From NCBI RefSeq assembly GCF_036226765.1, contig NZ_CP109017.1, positions 4,279,001-4,343,000 on the forward strand: 64,000 bases of DNA. The letters run 5' to 3'. Below, piece by piece: positions 51,252 to 64,000 of the stretch; within the stretch, counting starts at the first letter, position 1, and every line of letters begins with the position of its first letter. The notes under the pieces are model-generated. The model saw only the letters and a list, made by a program, of their open reading frames with translations. It was not told the origin of the DNA and did not search any database. The DNA is from Streptomyces sp. NBC_00670. Lineage in GTDB: Bacteria; Actinomycetota; Actinomycetes; Streptomycetales; Streptomycetaceae. Position numbers and translations under genes: made by a program.

Positions 51252-51635
51252 ATGGCGAAGCTCAGCCAGGACGACCTGCTCGCCCAGTTCGAGGAGATGA
51301 CCCTCATCGAGCTCTCCGAGTTCGTGAAGGCCTTCGAGGAGAAGTTCGACGTCACCGCCGCCGCCGCGGTCGCCGTCGCGGGCCCGGCCCAGGGTGGCCC
51401 GGCCGCCCCCGCCGAGGAGGAGAAGGACGAGTTCGACGTCGTCCTCACCGGCGCCGGCGACAAGAAGATCCAGGTCATCAAGGTCGTGCGCGAGCTGACC
51501 TCCCTCGGCCTGAAGGAGGCCAAGGACCTGGTCGACGGTGCGCCGAAGCCGGTTCTGGAGAAGGTCAACAAGGAGGCCGCGGACAAGGCGAAGGAGTCCC
51601 TCGAGGGCGCCGGCGCGTCGGTCGAGGTCAAGTAA
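51252..51635 (+). CDS. rplL: 50S ribosomal protein L7/L12
   Basis: This 127-residue stalk protein has the N-terminal dimerisation domain (LAQFEEMTLIELSEFVKAFEEKFDV), an Ala/Pro hinge and the C-terminal factor-binding domain (DEFDVVLTGAGDKKIQVIKVVRELTSLGLKEAKDLVDGAP). GGAAGGACC precedes the ATG. A terminator follows after 20 bases. Confidence 0.98.
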   Translation: MAKLSQDDLLAQFEEMTLIELSEFVKAFEEKFDVTAAAAVAVAGPAQGGPAAPAEEEKDEFDVVLTGAGDKKIQVIKVVRELTSLGLKEAKDLVDGAPKPVLEKVNKEAADKAKESLEGAGASVEVK

Positions 51636-51655
51636 GACCTCACCCCTCGTTCGCA

Positions 51656-51695
51656 GGGAAGCCCGCGTGGAGCGCAAGCTCCGCGCGGGCTTCCC
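51656..51695 (+). terminator. terminator after rplL
   Basis: GGGAAGCCCGCG (51656-51667) pairs with 51684-51695, and the middle GGAGC/GCTCC continues the stem around GCAA. A strong hairpin that separates rplJL from rpoBC. Confidence 0.85.
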
Positions 51696-51834
51696 GCGTT
51701 TCCGGCGCCCCCGGGAGGGCTCCGGTGCCGCTGCGAGCGTTCCCGGCGCGGGGCTGTAACGCCCGCGCCCCCACGAGCGATCATCCAATCGGGTGGTCGC
51801 TCACCGGCATTCCGAGGCGCCGGCGGCAGCCGCC

Positions 51835-51862
51835 TTGCACCCCCCGCCCCGGGGGGTAGGGT
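51835..51862 (+). promoter_or_regulatory. possible upstream rpoB promoter
   Basis: TTGCAC (51835-51840) and TAGGGT (51857-51862) lie 16 bases apart; the spacer is itself the inverted repeat CCCCCGCCCCGGGGGG. It lies in the 684-base gap between rplL and rpoB. A further small hairpin (GAGCGATCATCC/GGGTGGTCGCTC) is at 51776-51803. Confidence 0.4.
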
Positions 51863-52109
51863 GATCTTCGTCGTGCCTCCGGGCGCCCTCCGGTGCCCGC
51901 TGCACATGACGACGGCAGCAACCGGTTTGGGCAAGGGGGGCCTTGACGAACCGCACGCAGCGCGCAATTCTCAGGACGCGTCGTCACAACGATCCGAATC
52001 CGAGGCATGGATCGGCGACGAAGAGGGCAGTATCGATGTGCATCGAGGGCGTGGCTTGCCGCAGGTGTTGAGGAACAACGAGGGCCTCCGAGTGCCCGTA
52101 GACCCGCAC

Positions 52110-52138
52110 TGGACATCAGTGTGCCAAGTGGCTACACT
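52110..52138 (+). promoter_or_regulatory. main rpoB promoter candidate
   Basis: TGGACA (52110-52115) and TACACT (52133-52138) are exactly 17 bases apart, a near-consensus housekeeping promoter, with a start near 52145 and a leader of about 175 bases before rpoB. Of the 684 bases before rpoB, this is the best supported signal. Confidence 0.65.
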
Positions 52139-52319
52139 GTCCCTTTGCGCTGCCTGTTAGCTGCTTCCTGCCCGTCACCAGGAGCATGCCCTCATTCGAG
52201 CCCGGCGACTGGATCGTCCCTGACCTGGCCTTTTGGCCGACCTCAGGAACCCCTGTCCCGGTGTCCGGTGAGGTACCGGGACGCGCGTAGTGAGTCCGAG
52301 CCCTCGGAAGGACCCCCTC

Positions 52320-55300
52320 TTGGCCGCCTCGCGCAACGCCTCGACCGCGAATACGAACAACGCTGCCAGCACCGCCCCGCTGCGCATCTCCTTTGCAAAG
52401 ATCAAGGAGCCCCTCGAGGTTCCGAACCTTCTCGCGCTGCAAACCGAGAGCTTCGACTGGCTGCTCGGCAACGACGCCTGGAAGGCTCGCGTCGAGTCGG
52501 CTCTGGAGTCCGGTCAGGACGTCCCCACCAAGTCCGGTCTGGAGGAGATCTTCGAGGAGATCTCCCCGATCGAGGACTTCTCCGGGTCGATGTCGCTGAC
52601 CTTCCGCGACCACCGCTTCGAGCCGCCGAAGAACAGCATCGACGAGTGCAAGGAGCGCGACTTCACGTACGCCGCCCCGCTCTTCGTCACCGCCGAGTTC
52701 ACCAACAACGAGACCGGCGAGATCAAGTCCCAGACCGTCTTCATGGGCGACTTCCCGCTCATGACGAACAAGGGCACCTTCGTCATCAACGGCACCGAGC
52801 GTGTCGTGGTGTCGCAGCTGGTCCGTTCGCCGGGCGTCTACTTCGACTCCTCCATCGACAAGACCTCCGACAAGGACATCTTCTCCGCGAAGATCATCCC
52901 GTCCCGGGGTGCCTGGCTGGAGATGGAGATCGACAAGCGCGACATGGTCGGTGTGCGCATCGACCGCAAGCGCAAGCAGTCCGTGACCGTCCTCCTCAAG
53001 GCCCTCGGCTGGACCACCGAGCAGATCCTCGAGGAGTTCGGCGAGTACGAGTCCATGCGCGCCACCCTGGAGAAGGACCACACCCAGGGCCAGGACGACG
53101 CACTGCTCGACATCTACCGCAAGCTGCGCCCGGGCGAGCCCCCCACGCGTGAGGCCGCGCAGACGCTGCTCGAGAACCTCTACTTCAACCCCAAGCGCTA
53201 CGACCTCGCCAAGGTCGGCCGCTACAAGGTCAACAAGAAGCTGGGCGCCGACGCGCCGCTGGACGCCGGCATCCTGACCGTCGAGGACATCATCTCGACG
53301 ATCAAGTACCTGGTGCAGCTGCACGCCGGTGAGACCGAGACCGTCGGGGACAACGGCCAGCCGGTCGTCGTCGAGACCGACGACATCGACCACTTCGGCA
53401 ACCGCCGTCTGCGCAGCGTCGGCGAGCTCATCCAGAACCAGGTCCGCACGGGTCTGGCGCGGATGGAGCGCGTCGTGCGCGAGCGCATGACGACCCAGGA
53501 CGTCGAGGCGATCACGCCGCAGACCCTGATCAACATCCGGCCGGTCGTCGCCTCCATCAAGGAGTTCTTCGGCACCAGCCAGCTGTCGCAGTTCATGGAC
53601 CAGAACAACCCGCTGTCGGGTCTCACCCACAAGCGCCGTCTGTCGGCCCTTGGCCCGGGTGGTCTCTCCCGTGAGCGGGCCGGCTTCGAGGTCCGTGACG
53701 TGCACCCCTCGCACTACGGTCGCATGTGCCCGATCGAGACGCCCGAAGGCCCGAACATCGGTCTGATCGGCTCGCTCGCCTCCTACGGCCGGGTCAACGC
53801 GTTCGGCTTCGTCGAGACGCCGTACCGCAAGGTCGTCGACGGCCAGGTCACCGACGAGGTGGACTACCTGACCGCCGACGAGGAGGACCGCTTCGTCATC
53901 GCGCAGGCCAACGCCACGCTCAACGACGACCTGCGGTTCGCCGAGGCCCGCGTCCTGGTCCGCCGCCGCGGCGGCGAGGTCGACTACGTCGGCCCCGAGG
54001 ACGTGGACTACATGGACGTCTCGCCGCGCCAGATGGTGTCGGTCGCGACCGCCATGATCCCGTTCCTGGAGCACGACGACGCCAACCGTGCCCTCATGGG
54101 CGCGAACATGATGCGTCAGGCCGTGCCCCTCATCAAGAGCGAGGCCCCGCTCGTCGGCACCGGCATGGAGTACCGCTCCGCCGTCGACGCCGGTGACGTG
54201 GTCAAGGCCGAGAAGGACGGTGTGGTCCAGGAGGTCTCCGCGGACTACATCACCACCGCCAACGACGACGGCACGTACATCACGTACCGCCTGGCCAAGT
54301 TCTCCCGGTCCAACCAGGGCACCTCGGTCAACCAGAAGGTCATCGTCAACGAGGGCGACCGCGTCATCACGGGCCAGGTGCTCGCCGACGGCCCGGCCAC
54401 CCAGAACGGCGAGATGGCGCTCGGCAAGAACCTGCTCGTCGCGTTCATGCCGTGGGAGGGTCACAACTACGAGGACGCGATCATCCTGTCGCAGCGCCTC
54501 GTCCAGGACGACGTCCTCTCCTCGATCCACATCGAGGAGCACGAGGTCGACGCCCGTGACACCAAGCTCGGCCCCGAGGAGATCACCCGGGACATCCCGA
54601 ACGTCTCCGAGGAGGTCCTCGCCGACCTCGACGAGCGCGGCATCATCCGCATCGGTGCCGAGGTCATCGCCGGCGACATCCTGGTCGGCAAGGTCACGCC
54701 CAAGGGCGAGACCGAGCTGACCCCGGAGGAGCGCCTGCTGCGCGCGATCTTCGGCGAGAAGGCCCGTGAGGTCCGTGACACCTCGCTGAAGGTGCCGCAC
54801 GGCGAGACCGGCAAGGTCATCGGCGTGCGCGTCTTCGACCGCGAGGAGGGCGACGAGCTGCCCCCGGGCGTGAACCAGCTGGTCCGCGTCTACGTGGCGC
54901 AGAAGCGCAAGATCACCGACGGTGACAAGCTCGCCGGCCGTCACGGCAACAAGGGCGTCATCTCCAAGATCCTGCCGATCGAGGACATGCCGTTCCTGGA
55001 GGACGGCACCCCGGTCGACATCATCCTCAACCCCCTCGGTGTCCCGTCCCGCATGAACCCGGGACAGGTCCTGGAGATCCACCTCGGCTGGCTCGCCAGC
55101 CGCGGCTGGGACGTCTCCGGCCTCGCGGAGGAGTGGGCGCAGCGGCTCCAGGTCATCGGCGCCGACAACGTCCAGCCCGGCACCAACGTCGCCACCCCGG
55201 TGTTCGACGGCGCCCGCGAGGACGAGCTGGCCGGTCTGCTCCAGCACACCATCCCCAACCGGGACGGCGAGCGCATGGTGCAGCCCACCGGCAAGGCGAG

Positions 55301-55805
55301 GCTGTTCGACGGCCGCTCCGGCGAGCCGTTCCCGGCACCGATCTCGGTCGGCTACATGTACATCCTCAAGCTGCACCACCTGGTCGACGACAAGCTGCAC
55401 GCCCGTTCGACCGGTCCGTACTCGATGATCACCCAGCAGCCGCTGGGTGGTAAGGCCCAGTTCGGTGGCCAGCGCTTCGGCGAGATGGAGGTGTGGGCGC
55501 TGGAGGCGTACGGCGCCGCGTACGCCCTCCAGGAGCTGCTGACCATCAAGTCCGACGACGTCACCGGCCGCGTGAAGGTCTACGAGGCCATCGTCAAGGG
55601 CGAGAACATCCCCGAGCCCGGCATCCCCGAGTCCTTCAAGGTGCTCATCAAGGAGATGCAGTCCCTGTGCCTGAACGTGGAGGTGCTGTCCAGCGACGGT
55701 ATGTCCATCGAGATGCGTGACACCGACGAGGACGTCTTCCGCGCGGCGGAGGAGCTCGGCATCGACCTGTCCCGGCGCGAGCCGAGCAGCGTCGAAGAGG
55801 TCTGA
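52320..55805 (+). CDS. rpoB: DNA-directed RNA polymerase beta subunit
   Basis: This protein is 1161 residues from the TTG at 52320 (GGAAGGA upstream). An in-frame GTG at 52290 would add 10 residues that precede the family start ASRNASTANTNNAASTAPLRISFAKIKEPLEVPNLLALQ. The rifampicin region GTSQLSQFMDQNNPLSGLTHKRRLSALGPGG lies at about residues 418-448 with His437, Arg440 and Ser442 in the sensitive form. Further core motifs are MPWEGHNYEDAIILSQRLV and GRHGNKGVISKILPIEDMPF. It forms the catalytic core with rpoC, which follows 103 bases later. Confidence 0.97.
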   Translation: MAASRNASTANTNNAASTAPLRISFAKIKEPLEVPNLLALQTESFDWLLGNDAWKARVESALESGQDVPTKSGLEEIFEEISPIEDFSGSMSLTFRDHRFEPPKNSIDECKERDFTYAAPLFVTAEFTNNETGEIKSQTVFMGDFPLMTNKGTFVINGTERVVVSQLVRSPGVYFDSSIDKTSDKDIFSAKIIPSRGAWLEMEIDKRDMVGVRIDRKRKQSVTVLLKALGWTTEQILEEFGEYESMRATLEKDHTQGQDDALLDIYRKLRPGEPPTREAAQTLLENLYFNPKRYDLAKVGRYKVNKKLGADAPLDAGILTVEDIISTIKYLVQLHAGETETVGDNGQPVVVETDDIDHFGNRRLRSVGELIQNQVRTGLARMERVVRERMTTQDVEAITPQTLINIRPVVASIKEFFGTSQLSQFMDQNNPLSGLTHKRRLSALGPGGLSRERAGFEVRDVHPSHYGRMCPIETPEGPNIGLIGSLASYGRVNAFGFVETPYRKVVDGQVTDEVDYLTADEEDRFVIAQANATLNDDLRFAEARVLVRRRGGEVDYVGPEDVDYMDVSPRQMVSVATAMIPFLEHDDANRALMGANMMRQAVPLIKSEAPLVGTGMEYRSAVDAGDVVKAEKDGVVQEVSADYITTANDDGTYITYRLAKFSRSNQGTSVNQKVIVNEGDRVITGQVLADGPATQNGEMALGKNLLVAFMPWEGHNYEDAIILSQRLVQDDVLSSIHIEEHEVDARDTKLGPEEITRDIPNVSEEVLADLDERGIIRIGAEVIAGDILVGKVTPKGETELTPEERLLRAIFGEKAREVRDTSLKVPHGETGKVIGVRVFDREEGDELPPGVNQLVRVYVAQKRKITDGDKLAGRHGNKGVISKILPIEDMPFLEDGTPVDIILNPLGVPSRMNPGQVLEIHLGWLASRGWDVSGLAEEWAQRLQVIGADNVQPGTNVATPVFDGAREDELAGLLQHTIPNRDGERMVQPTGKARLFDGRSGEPFPAPISVGYMYILKLHHLVDDKLHARSTGPYSMITQQPLGGKAQFGGQRFGEMEVWALEAYGAAYALQELLTIKSDDVTGRVKVYEAIVKGENIPEPGIPESFKVLIKEMQSLCLNVEVLSSDGMSIEMRDTDEDVFRAAEELGIDLSRREPSSVEEV

Positions 55806-55908
55806 CGGGAGTCCGGCAGGGGCCCTCGCCACCGTGCGAGGCCCCCGCCGGCCCCAGGACCCCCGTTTCAGACCACAGACTTACAACCCTGAGAGGGATT
55901 GACGCATA

Positions 55909-59817
<3,909 letters not shown>

Positions 59818-59824
59818 GCGGTCG

Positions 59825-59901
59825 GCGGGCGCGGTCACGGCCGCGCCCGCGGCTCATGAGCACACGACGGGCGGTCACCCCCAGGGGTGGCCGCCCGTCG
59901 G
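59825..59901. terminator. double hairpin after rpoC
   Basis: A first stem GCGGGCGCGG/CCGCGCCCGC (59825-59834 with 59841-59850) and a second of 16-17 bp with one wobble (59865-59881 with 59884-59900) form the end of the rpoBC unit in the 198-base gap before the DUF1707 gene. Confidence 0.75.
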
Positions 59902-60015
59902 CGTGTACGGCCTCCTCACGCTCTCGGAGGTGTCTTCCCGCGGGGAGGGAACCATCGCGCTTCGGGGCGCGTTTGGAGATGATGGAGGCCATACCGCCGC
60001 CGGGGGAGGTGTTCC

Positions 60016-60552
60016 GTGACATATCCGACACCGTGGCAGCCGTGGAGCGGGCAGGGCCCGCAGCACGGCTCGTCGATGCTCGCGTCCCACGCGGACCGCG
60101 AACGTGCCGTCGACGTCCTCAGAGCGGGGTTCAGCGAGGGCCGGCTGCAACAGGCCGAACTGGAGAAGCGCATCGCGCGGGCGTACGAGGCGCGGACGGT
60201 GGGGGAGCTGGGTCTGCTCGTCGCCGACCTGCCGCAGGGTCCGGTCCCGATGCAGTCGGCGGTGGCCGCGGCCCCCGTGCCGCGTACGTTCCTGCCGGCG
60301 CCGACGCTGCCGCCGCCCAACAACGGCAAGGCCGTGGGCGCCCTGGTGTGCGGCATCCTGACGACGATGACGGCGGGGCTGACCGGTATCCCCGCCGTGG
60401 TGCTGGGCCACACGGCCCGCAGCGAGATACGCCGGACGGGCGAGGGGGGCGACGGCTTCGCGCTGGCCGGCCTGATCCTGGGCTGGCTGTCGATCGCGGG
60501 CTGGACGCTGTTCCTGATCTTCGTGATCGCGGCGGCGTCGATGTCGACGTGA
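60016..60552 (+). CDS. DUF1707 and DUF4190 domain membrane protein
   Basis: This 178-residue protein has an N-terminal DUF1707 domain (MLASHADRERAVDVLRAGFSEGRLQQAELEKRIARAYEARTVGELGLLVADLP). A Pro-rich linker follows, then a DUF4190-type region with two membrane segments (about 105-128 and 150-173) around a GHTARSEIRRTGEGGDGFALAGLILGW motif. Such proteins are common and uncharacterised in actinobacteria. The GTG at 60016 follows GGGGGAGGTGTTCC. It sits between rpoC and rpsL, a place occupied by variable genes in Streptomyces. Confidence 0.9.
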   Translation: MTYPTPWQPWSGQGPQHGSSMLASHADRERAVDVLRAGFSEGRLQQAELEKRIARAYEARTVGELGLLVADLPQGPVPMQSAVAAAPVPRTFLPAPTLPPPNNGKAVGALVCGILTTMTAGLTGIPAVVLGHTARSEIRRTGEGGDGFALAGLILGWLSIAGWTLFLIFVIAAASMST

Positions 60553-60637
60553 GCCGTGCGCTTCCCGTACGCACCCGCGTTGACCGGGCGAATCCGGGTA
60601 CCCCGAGCAGGTGGCGGCCGGCCGTGGCGGAGTTGTT

Positions 60638-60666
60638 TTGACCGCAGGCAATGAGGTAGGTACGCT
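60638..60666 (+). promoter_or_regulatory. promoter of the rpsL-rpsG-fusA operon
   Basis: TTGACC (60638-60643) and TACGCT (60661-60666) are exactly 17 bases apart, near consensus. Transcription would start near 60673, giving a leader of about 190 bases. The 307-base gap 60553-60859 holds this promoter and no gene. Confidence 0.7.
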
Positions 60667-60859
60667 CAGACCTTGTGCCTGGGGTGTGCCCTGGCCCTCG
60701 TGCGTGCCTGCAACCGTACGGGGAGCCGTCACCGGCCACCGTAATCTGCGCCTTTTCTGCCTTGCGGCGGGGATCTGCAGTATTCGACACACCCGACCGC
60801 GTGGGTCGGAGATGTTCCAGGTTAGCTGTACCCATCGGCACACAGAAACCGGAGAAGTA

Positions 60860-61231
60860 GTGCCTACGATCCAGCAGCTGGTCCGCAAGGGCCGGCAGGA
60901 CAAGGTCGAGAAGAACAAGACGCCCGCACTCGAGGGTTCGCCCCAGCGTCGCGGCGTCTGCACGCGTGTGTTCACGACCACCCCGAAGAAGCCGAACTCG
61001 GCCCTCCGCAAGGTCGCGCGTGTGCGTCTGACCAGCGGCATCGAGGTCACCGCTTACATTCCGGGTGAGGGACACAACCTGCAGGAGCACTCCATCGTGC
61101 TCGTGCGCGGCGGCCGTGTGAAGGACCTGCCGGGTGTTCGCTACAAGATCATCCGCGGTTCGCTGGACACCCAGGGTGTCAAGAACCGCAAGCAGGCCCG
61201 CAGCCGTTACGGCGCCAAGAAGGAGAAGTAA
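60860..61231 (+). CDS. rpsL: 30S ribosomal protein S12
   Basis: This 123-residue protein has the S12 motifs MPTIQQLVRKGR, VFTTTPKKPNSALRKVARVRL, IPGEGHNLQEHSIVLVRGGRVKDLPGVRY and GVKNRKQARSRYG. The streptomycin positions carry the sensitive residues Lys43 and Lys88. The GTG follows GGAGAAGTA. First gene of the str operon; rpsG starts 2 bases after its stop. Confidence 0.98.
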   Translation: MPTIQQLVRKGRQDKVEKNKTPALEGSPQRRGVCTRVFTTTPKKPNSALRKVARVRLTSGIEVTAYIPGEGHNLQEHSIVLVRGGRVKDLPGVRYKIIRGSLDTQGVKNRKQARSRYGAKKEK

Positions 61232-61233
61232 GA

Positions 61234-61704
61234 ATGCCTCGTAAGGGCCCCGCCCCGAAGCGCCCGGTCATCATCGACCCGGTCTACGGTTCTCCTCTGG
61301 TCACGTCGCTGATCAACAAGGTGCTGCTGAACGGCAAGCGCTCCACCGCCGAGCGCATCGTCTACGGCGCCATGGAGGGTCTGCGTGAGAAGACGGGCAA
61401 CGACCCGATCATCACGCTGAAGCGCGCGCTGGAGAACATCAAGCCGACCCTCGAGGTCAAGTCCCGCCGTGTCGGTGGCGCCACCTACCAGGTGCCGATC
61501 GAGGTCAAGCCCGGTCGCGCCAACACGCTCGCGCTCCGCTGGCTGGTCGGCTACTCCCGCGCCCGTCGCGAGAAGACCATGACCGAGCGCCTGCTCAACG
61601 AGCTCCTCGACGCCTCCAACGGCCTCGGTGCCGCGGTGAAGAAGCGCGAGGACACCCACAAGATGGCCGAGTCCAACAAGGCCTTCGCGCACTACCGCTG
61701 GTAG
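61234..61704 (+). CDS. rpsG: 30S ribosomal protein S7
   Basis: This 156-residue protein shows MPRKGPAPKRPVIIDPVYGS, VTSLINKVLLNGKRSTAERIVYGAMEG and YQVPIEVKPGRANTLALRWLVGYSRARREKTM. It nucleates the head of the 30S subunit. The ATG is 2 bases after rpsL, within its ribosome site AAGGAGAAG. fusA follows at 39 bases. Confidence 0.98.
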   Translation: MPRKGPAPKRPVIIDPVYGSPLVTSLINKVLLNGKRSTAERIVYGAMEGLREKTGNDPIITLKRALENIKPTLEVKSRRVGGATYQVPIEVKPGRANTLALRWLVGYSRARREKTMTERLLNELLDASNGLGAAVKKREDTHKMAESNKAFAHYRW

Positions 61705-61743
61705 TCGCTCCCCACATCGAGACCGAGAGAAGACTGAAGCCTT

Positions 61744-63870
61744 ATGGCTACCACTTCACTTGACCTGGCCAAGGTCCGCAACATCGGGATCATGGCCCAC
61801 ATCGACGCGGGCAAGACGACCACCACCGAGCGGATCCTCTTCTACACCGGCGTTTCGTACAAGATCGGTGAGGTCCACGACGGCGCCGCCACCATGGACT
61901 GGATGGAGCAGGAGCAGGAGCGTGGCATCACGATCACGTCCGCTGCCACCACCTGTCACTGGCCGCTCGAGGACAACGACTACACCATCAACATCATCGA
62001 CACCCCGGGGCACGTCGACTTCACCGTCGAGGTGGAGCGCTCCCTGCGTGTGCTCGACGGTGCCGTGACGGTGTTCGACGGTGTCGCGGGTGTCGAGCCG
62101 CAGTCCGAGACGGTGTGGCGTCAGGCCGACCGCTACGGCGTGCCGCGCATCTGCTTCGTGAACAAGCTGGACCGTACGGGTGCCGAGTTCCACCGCTGCG
62201 TGGACATGATCTCGGACCGCCTGGGTGCCCAGCCGCTGGTCATGCAGCTCCCGATCGGTGCCGAGGCCGACTTCAAGGGCGTCGTGGACCTGGTCCGCAT
62301 GAAGGCGCTCGTGTGGTCCGCCGAGGCGGCCAAGGGCGAGATGTACGACGTCGTCGACATTCCGGCCACGCACACCGAGGCCGCCGAGGAGTGGCGCGGC
62401 AAGCTGGTCGAGGCCGTCGCCGAGAACGACGAAGAGATGATGGAGCTGTTCCTGGAGGGCCAGGAGCCCACCGAGGAGCAGCTGTACGCGGCGATCCGCC
62501 GCATCACCATCGCCTCCGGCAAGTCCAGCGACACCACGGTCACCCCGGTGTTCTGCGGCACCGCGTTCAAGAACAAGGGCGTCCAGCCCCTGCTCGACGC
62601 GGTCGTGCGCTACCTGCCGACCCCGCTCGACGTCGAGGCCATCGAGGGCCACGACGTCAAGGACCCCGAGGTCGTCGTCACGCGCAAGCCGTCCGAGGAC
62701 GAGCCGCTGTCCGCCCTCGCGTTCAAGATCATGAGCGACCCGCACCTGGGCAAGCTCACCTTCGTCCGCGTGTACTCCGGCCGTCTGGAGTCCGGCACCG
62801 CCGTGCTGAACTCCGTCAAGGGCCGCAAGGAGCGCATCGGCAAGATCTACCGCATGCACGCCAACAAGCGTGAGGAGATCGAGTCGGTGGGCGCCGGCGA
62901 CATCGTGGCCGTCATGGGCCTGAAGCAGACCACCACCGGTGAGACGCTGGCCGACGACAAGAACCCGGTGATCCTGGAGTCCATGGACTTCCCGGCGCCG
63001 GTCATCGAGGTCGCGATCGAGCCCAAGTCCAAGGGCGACCAGGAGAAGCTGGGTGTCGCCATCCAGCGGCTCGCGGAGGAGGACCCCTCCTTCCAGGTGC
63101 ACACCAACGAGGAGACCGGCCAGACCGTCATCGGCGGCATGGGCGAGCTCCACCTCGAGGTGCTGGTCGACCGGATGCGGCGCGAGTTCAAGGTCGAGGC
63201 CAACGTCGGCAAGCCGCAGGTCGCCTACCGTGAGACGATCCGCAAGGCCGTCGAGCGCGTGGACTACACCCACAAGAAGCAGACCGGTGGTACCGGTCAG
63301 TTCGCCAAGGTGCAGATCGCGATCGAGCCCATCGAGGGCGGCGACGCCAGCTACGAGTTCGTGAACAAGGTGACCGGTGGCCGCATCCCGAAGGAGTACA
63401 TCCCTTCGGTCGACGCCGGTGCGCAGGAGGCCATGCAGTTCGGCATCCTCGCCGGCTACGAGATGACGGGCGTCCGCGTCACGCTCATCGACGGTGGTTA
63501 CCACGAGGTGGACTCCTCGGAGCTCGCCTTCAAGATCGCCGGTTCGCAGGCCTTCAAGGAGGCCGCGCGCAAGGCCAGCCCCGTGCTGCTCGAGCCGATG
63601 ATGGCCGTCGAGGTCACCACGCCCGAGGACTACATGGGTGACGTGATCGGCGACATCAACTCCCGCCGTGGCCAGATCCAGGCCATGGAGGAGCGTGCCG
63701 GCGCCCGCGTCGTCAAGGGCCTGGTTCCGCTGTCGGAGATGTTCGGCTACGTCGGCGACCTCCGCAGCAAGACGTCGGGTCGCGCCAGCTACTCGATGCA
63801 GTTCGACTCCTACGCCGAGGTTCCCCGGAACGTCGCCGAGGAGATCATCGCGAAGGCCAAGGGCGAGTAA
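61744..63870 (+). CDS. fusA: elongation factor G
   Basis: This 708-residue translocation GTPase has G1 AHIDAGKT (residues 18-25), the switch II motif DTPGHVDF and NKLDRTGA. Domain II (RVYSGRLESGTAVLNSVKG), domain IV (KPQVAYRETIRKAVERVDYTHKKQTGGTGQFAKV) and the C-terminal SEMFGYVGDLRSKTSGRASYSMQFDSY are all present. GAGAGAAGACTGAAG precedes the ATG. It is the third gene of the str operon. tuf would follow just after the window. Confidence 0.98.
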   Translation: MATTSLDLAKVRNIGIMAHIDAGKTTTTERILFYTGVSYKIGEVHDGAATMDWMEQEQERGITITSAATTCHWPLEDNDYTINIIDTPGHVDFTVEVERSLRVLDGAVTVFDGVAGVEPQSETVWRQADRYGVPRICFVNKLDRTGAEFHRCVDMISDRLGAQPLVMQLPIGAEADFKGVVDLVRMKALVWSAEAAKGEMYDVVDIPATHTEAAEEWRGKLVEAVAENDEEMMELFLEGQEPTEEQLYAAIRRITIASGKSSDTTVTPVFCGTAFKNKGVQPLLDAVVRYLPTPLDVEAIEGHDVKDPEVVVTRKPSEDEPLSALAFKIMSDPHLGKLTFVRVYSGRLESGTAVLNSVKGRKERIGKIYRMHANKREEIESVGAGDIVAVMGLKQTTTGETLADDKNPVILESMDFPAPVIEVAIEPKSKGDQEKLGVAIQRLAEEDPSFQVHTNEETGQTVIGGMGELHLEVLVDRMRREFKVEANVGKPQVAYRETIRKAVERVDYTHKKQTGGTGQFAKVQIAIEPIEGGDASYEFVNKVTGGRIPKEYIPSVDAGAQEAMQFGILAGYEMTGVRVTLIDGGYHEVDSSELAFKIAGSQAFKEAARKASPVLLEPMMAVEVTTPEDYMGDVIGDINSRRGQIQAMEERAGARVVKGLVPLSEMFGYVGDLRSKTSGRASYSMQFDSYAEVPRNVAEEIIAKAKGE

Positions 63871-64000
63871 CGCACCCCGTTCACACGCTTTAGGCTTGAC
63901 ACCGACCGCCGGGAATTCGACCGGTGAGGGAGATTCCCGGCGGGCGGCACCCCAGCAAAGATCATCCTGGCGCCGATGAGTAAGGCGTACAGAACCACTC
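63871..64000 (+). promoter_or_regulatory. fusA-tuf spacer with promoter-like and hairpin signals
   Basis: TTGACA at 63896-63901 is a good -35 box, but no clear -10 follows. An 11-bp stem (63906-63916 with 63933-63943) covers the next bases. Streptomyces tuf genes have a promoter in this spacer in addition to read-through (established knowledge). The start of tuf lies beyond the window. Confidence 0.45.

Noticed and set aside
52290..52319. GTG start for rpoB at 52290
   Set aside because: It would add ten residues before the conserved start. The TTG at 52320 has the better placed GGAAGGA and gives the 1161-residue length known for Streptomyces.

Overview
The window is a high-GC actinobacterial chromosome segment, almost certainly from Streptomyces. 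Evidence: GC-saturated third codon positions, many GTG starts and one TTG start (rpoB), intrinsic terminators without long T tracts, and a gene order that, from memory, follows the S. coelicolor SCO4583-SCO4661 core block: polyprenyl synthetase, korAB, a two-component trio, a second nuo cluster, htpX, L33, hadAB-like genes, murB, secE-nusG-rplKA, rplJL, rpoBC, rpsLG-fusA. No transposase, integrase or CRISPR array was seen.

Layout. 1-613: 3' end of a prenyl diphosphate synthase. 907-4174: LolA-like protein plus an ABC-2 type exporter. 4271-6608: a divergent pair of poorly characterised proteins. 6904-9525: RarD permease, an NmrA-like oxidoreductase and its divergent HxlR regulator. 9543-12615: two-subunit 2-oxoacid:ferredoxin oxidoreductase. 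12801-16356: one LuxR-type response regulator with two tandem paralogous sensor kinases. 16629-26874: a translationally coupled complex I-like operon, nuoABC-HIJKLMN, with no nuoD, E, F or G. 27031-29364: HtpX protease, small membrane proteins and YajQ. 29574: tRNA-Tyr.

The most distinctive accessory part is 29935-35181, lying between tRNA-Tyr and tRNA-Thr/tRNA-Met. It holds a GGPP-type prenyl synthase, an ABC transporter pair, two secreted proteins and a class I terpene synthase whose upstream region carries 20-bp-period dyad repeats. This looks like a small uncharacterised terpenoid locus. It is followed by a small Zn-motif protein, an SDR protein, an amidohydrolase and a 23-bp tandem repeat.

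38123-64000 is mostly conserved information-processing core: tRNA-Thr and tRNA-Met, L33, a HadA/HadB-like dehydratase pair, a secreted protein, a self-regulated TetR/MFS efflux module with matching operators, murB, adenosine deaminase, an aminotransferase, tRNA-Trp, secE, nusG, L11, L1, a lipoprotein, L10, L7/L12, rpoB, rpoC, a DUF1707 protein, S12, S7 and EF-G. The end of the window is the fusA-tuf spacer. Terminators and promoter-like boxes divide this block into at least five transcription units: secE-nusG, rplK-rplA, rplJL, rpoBC and rpsL-rpsG-fusA.
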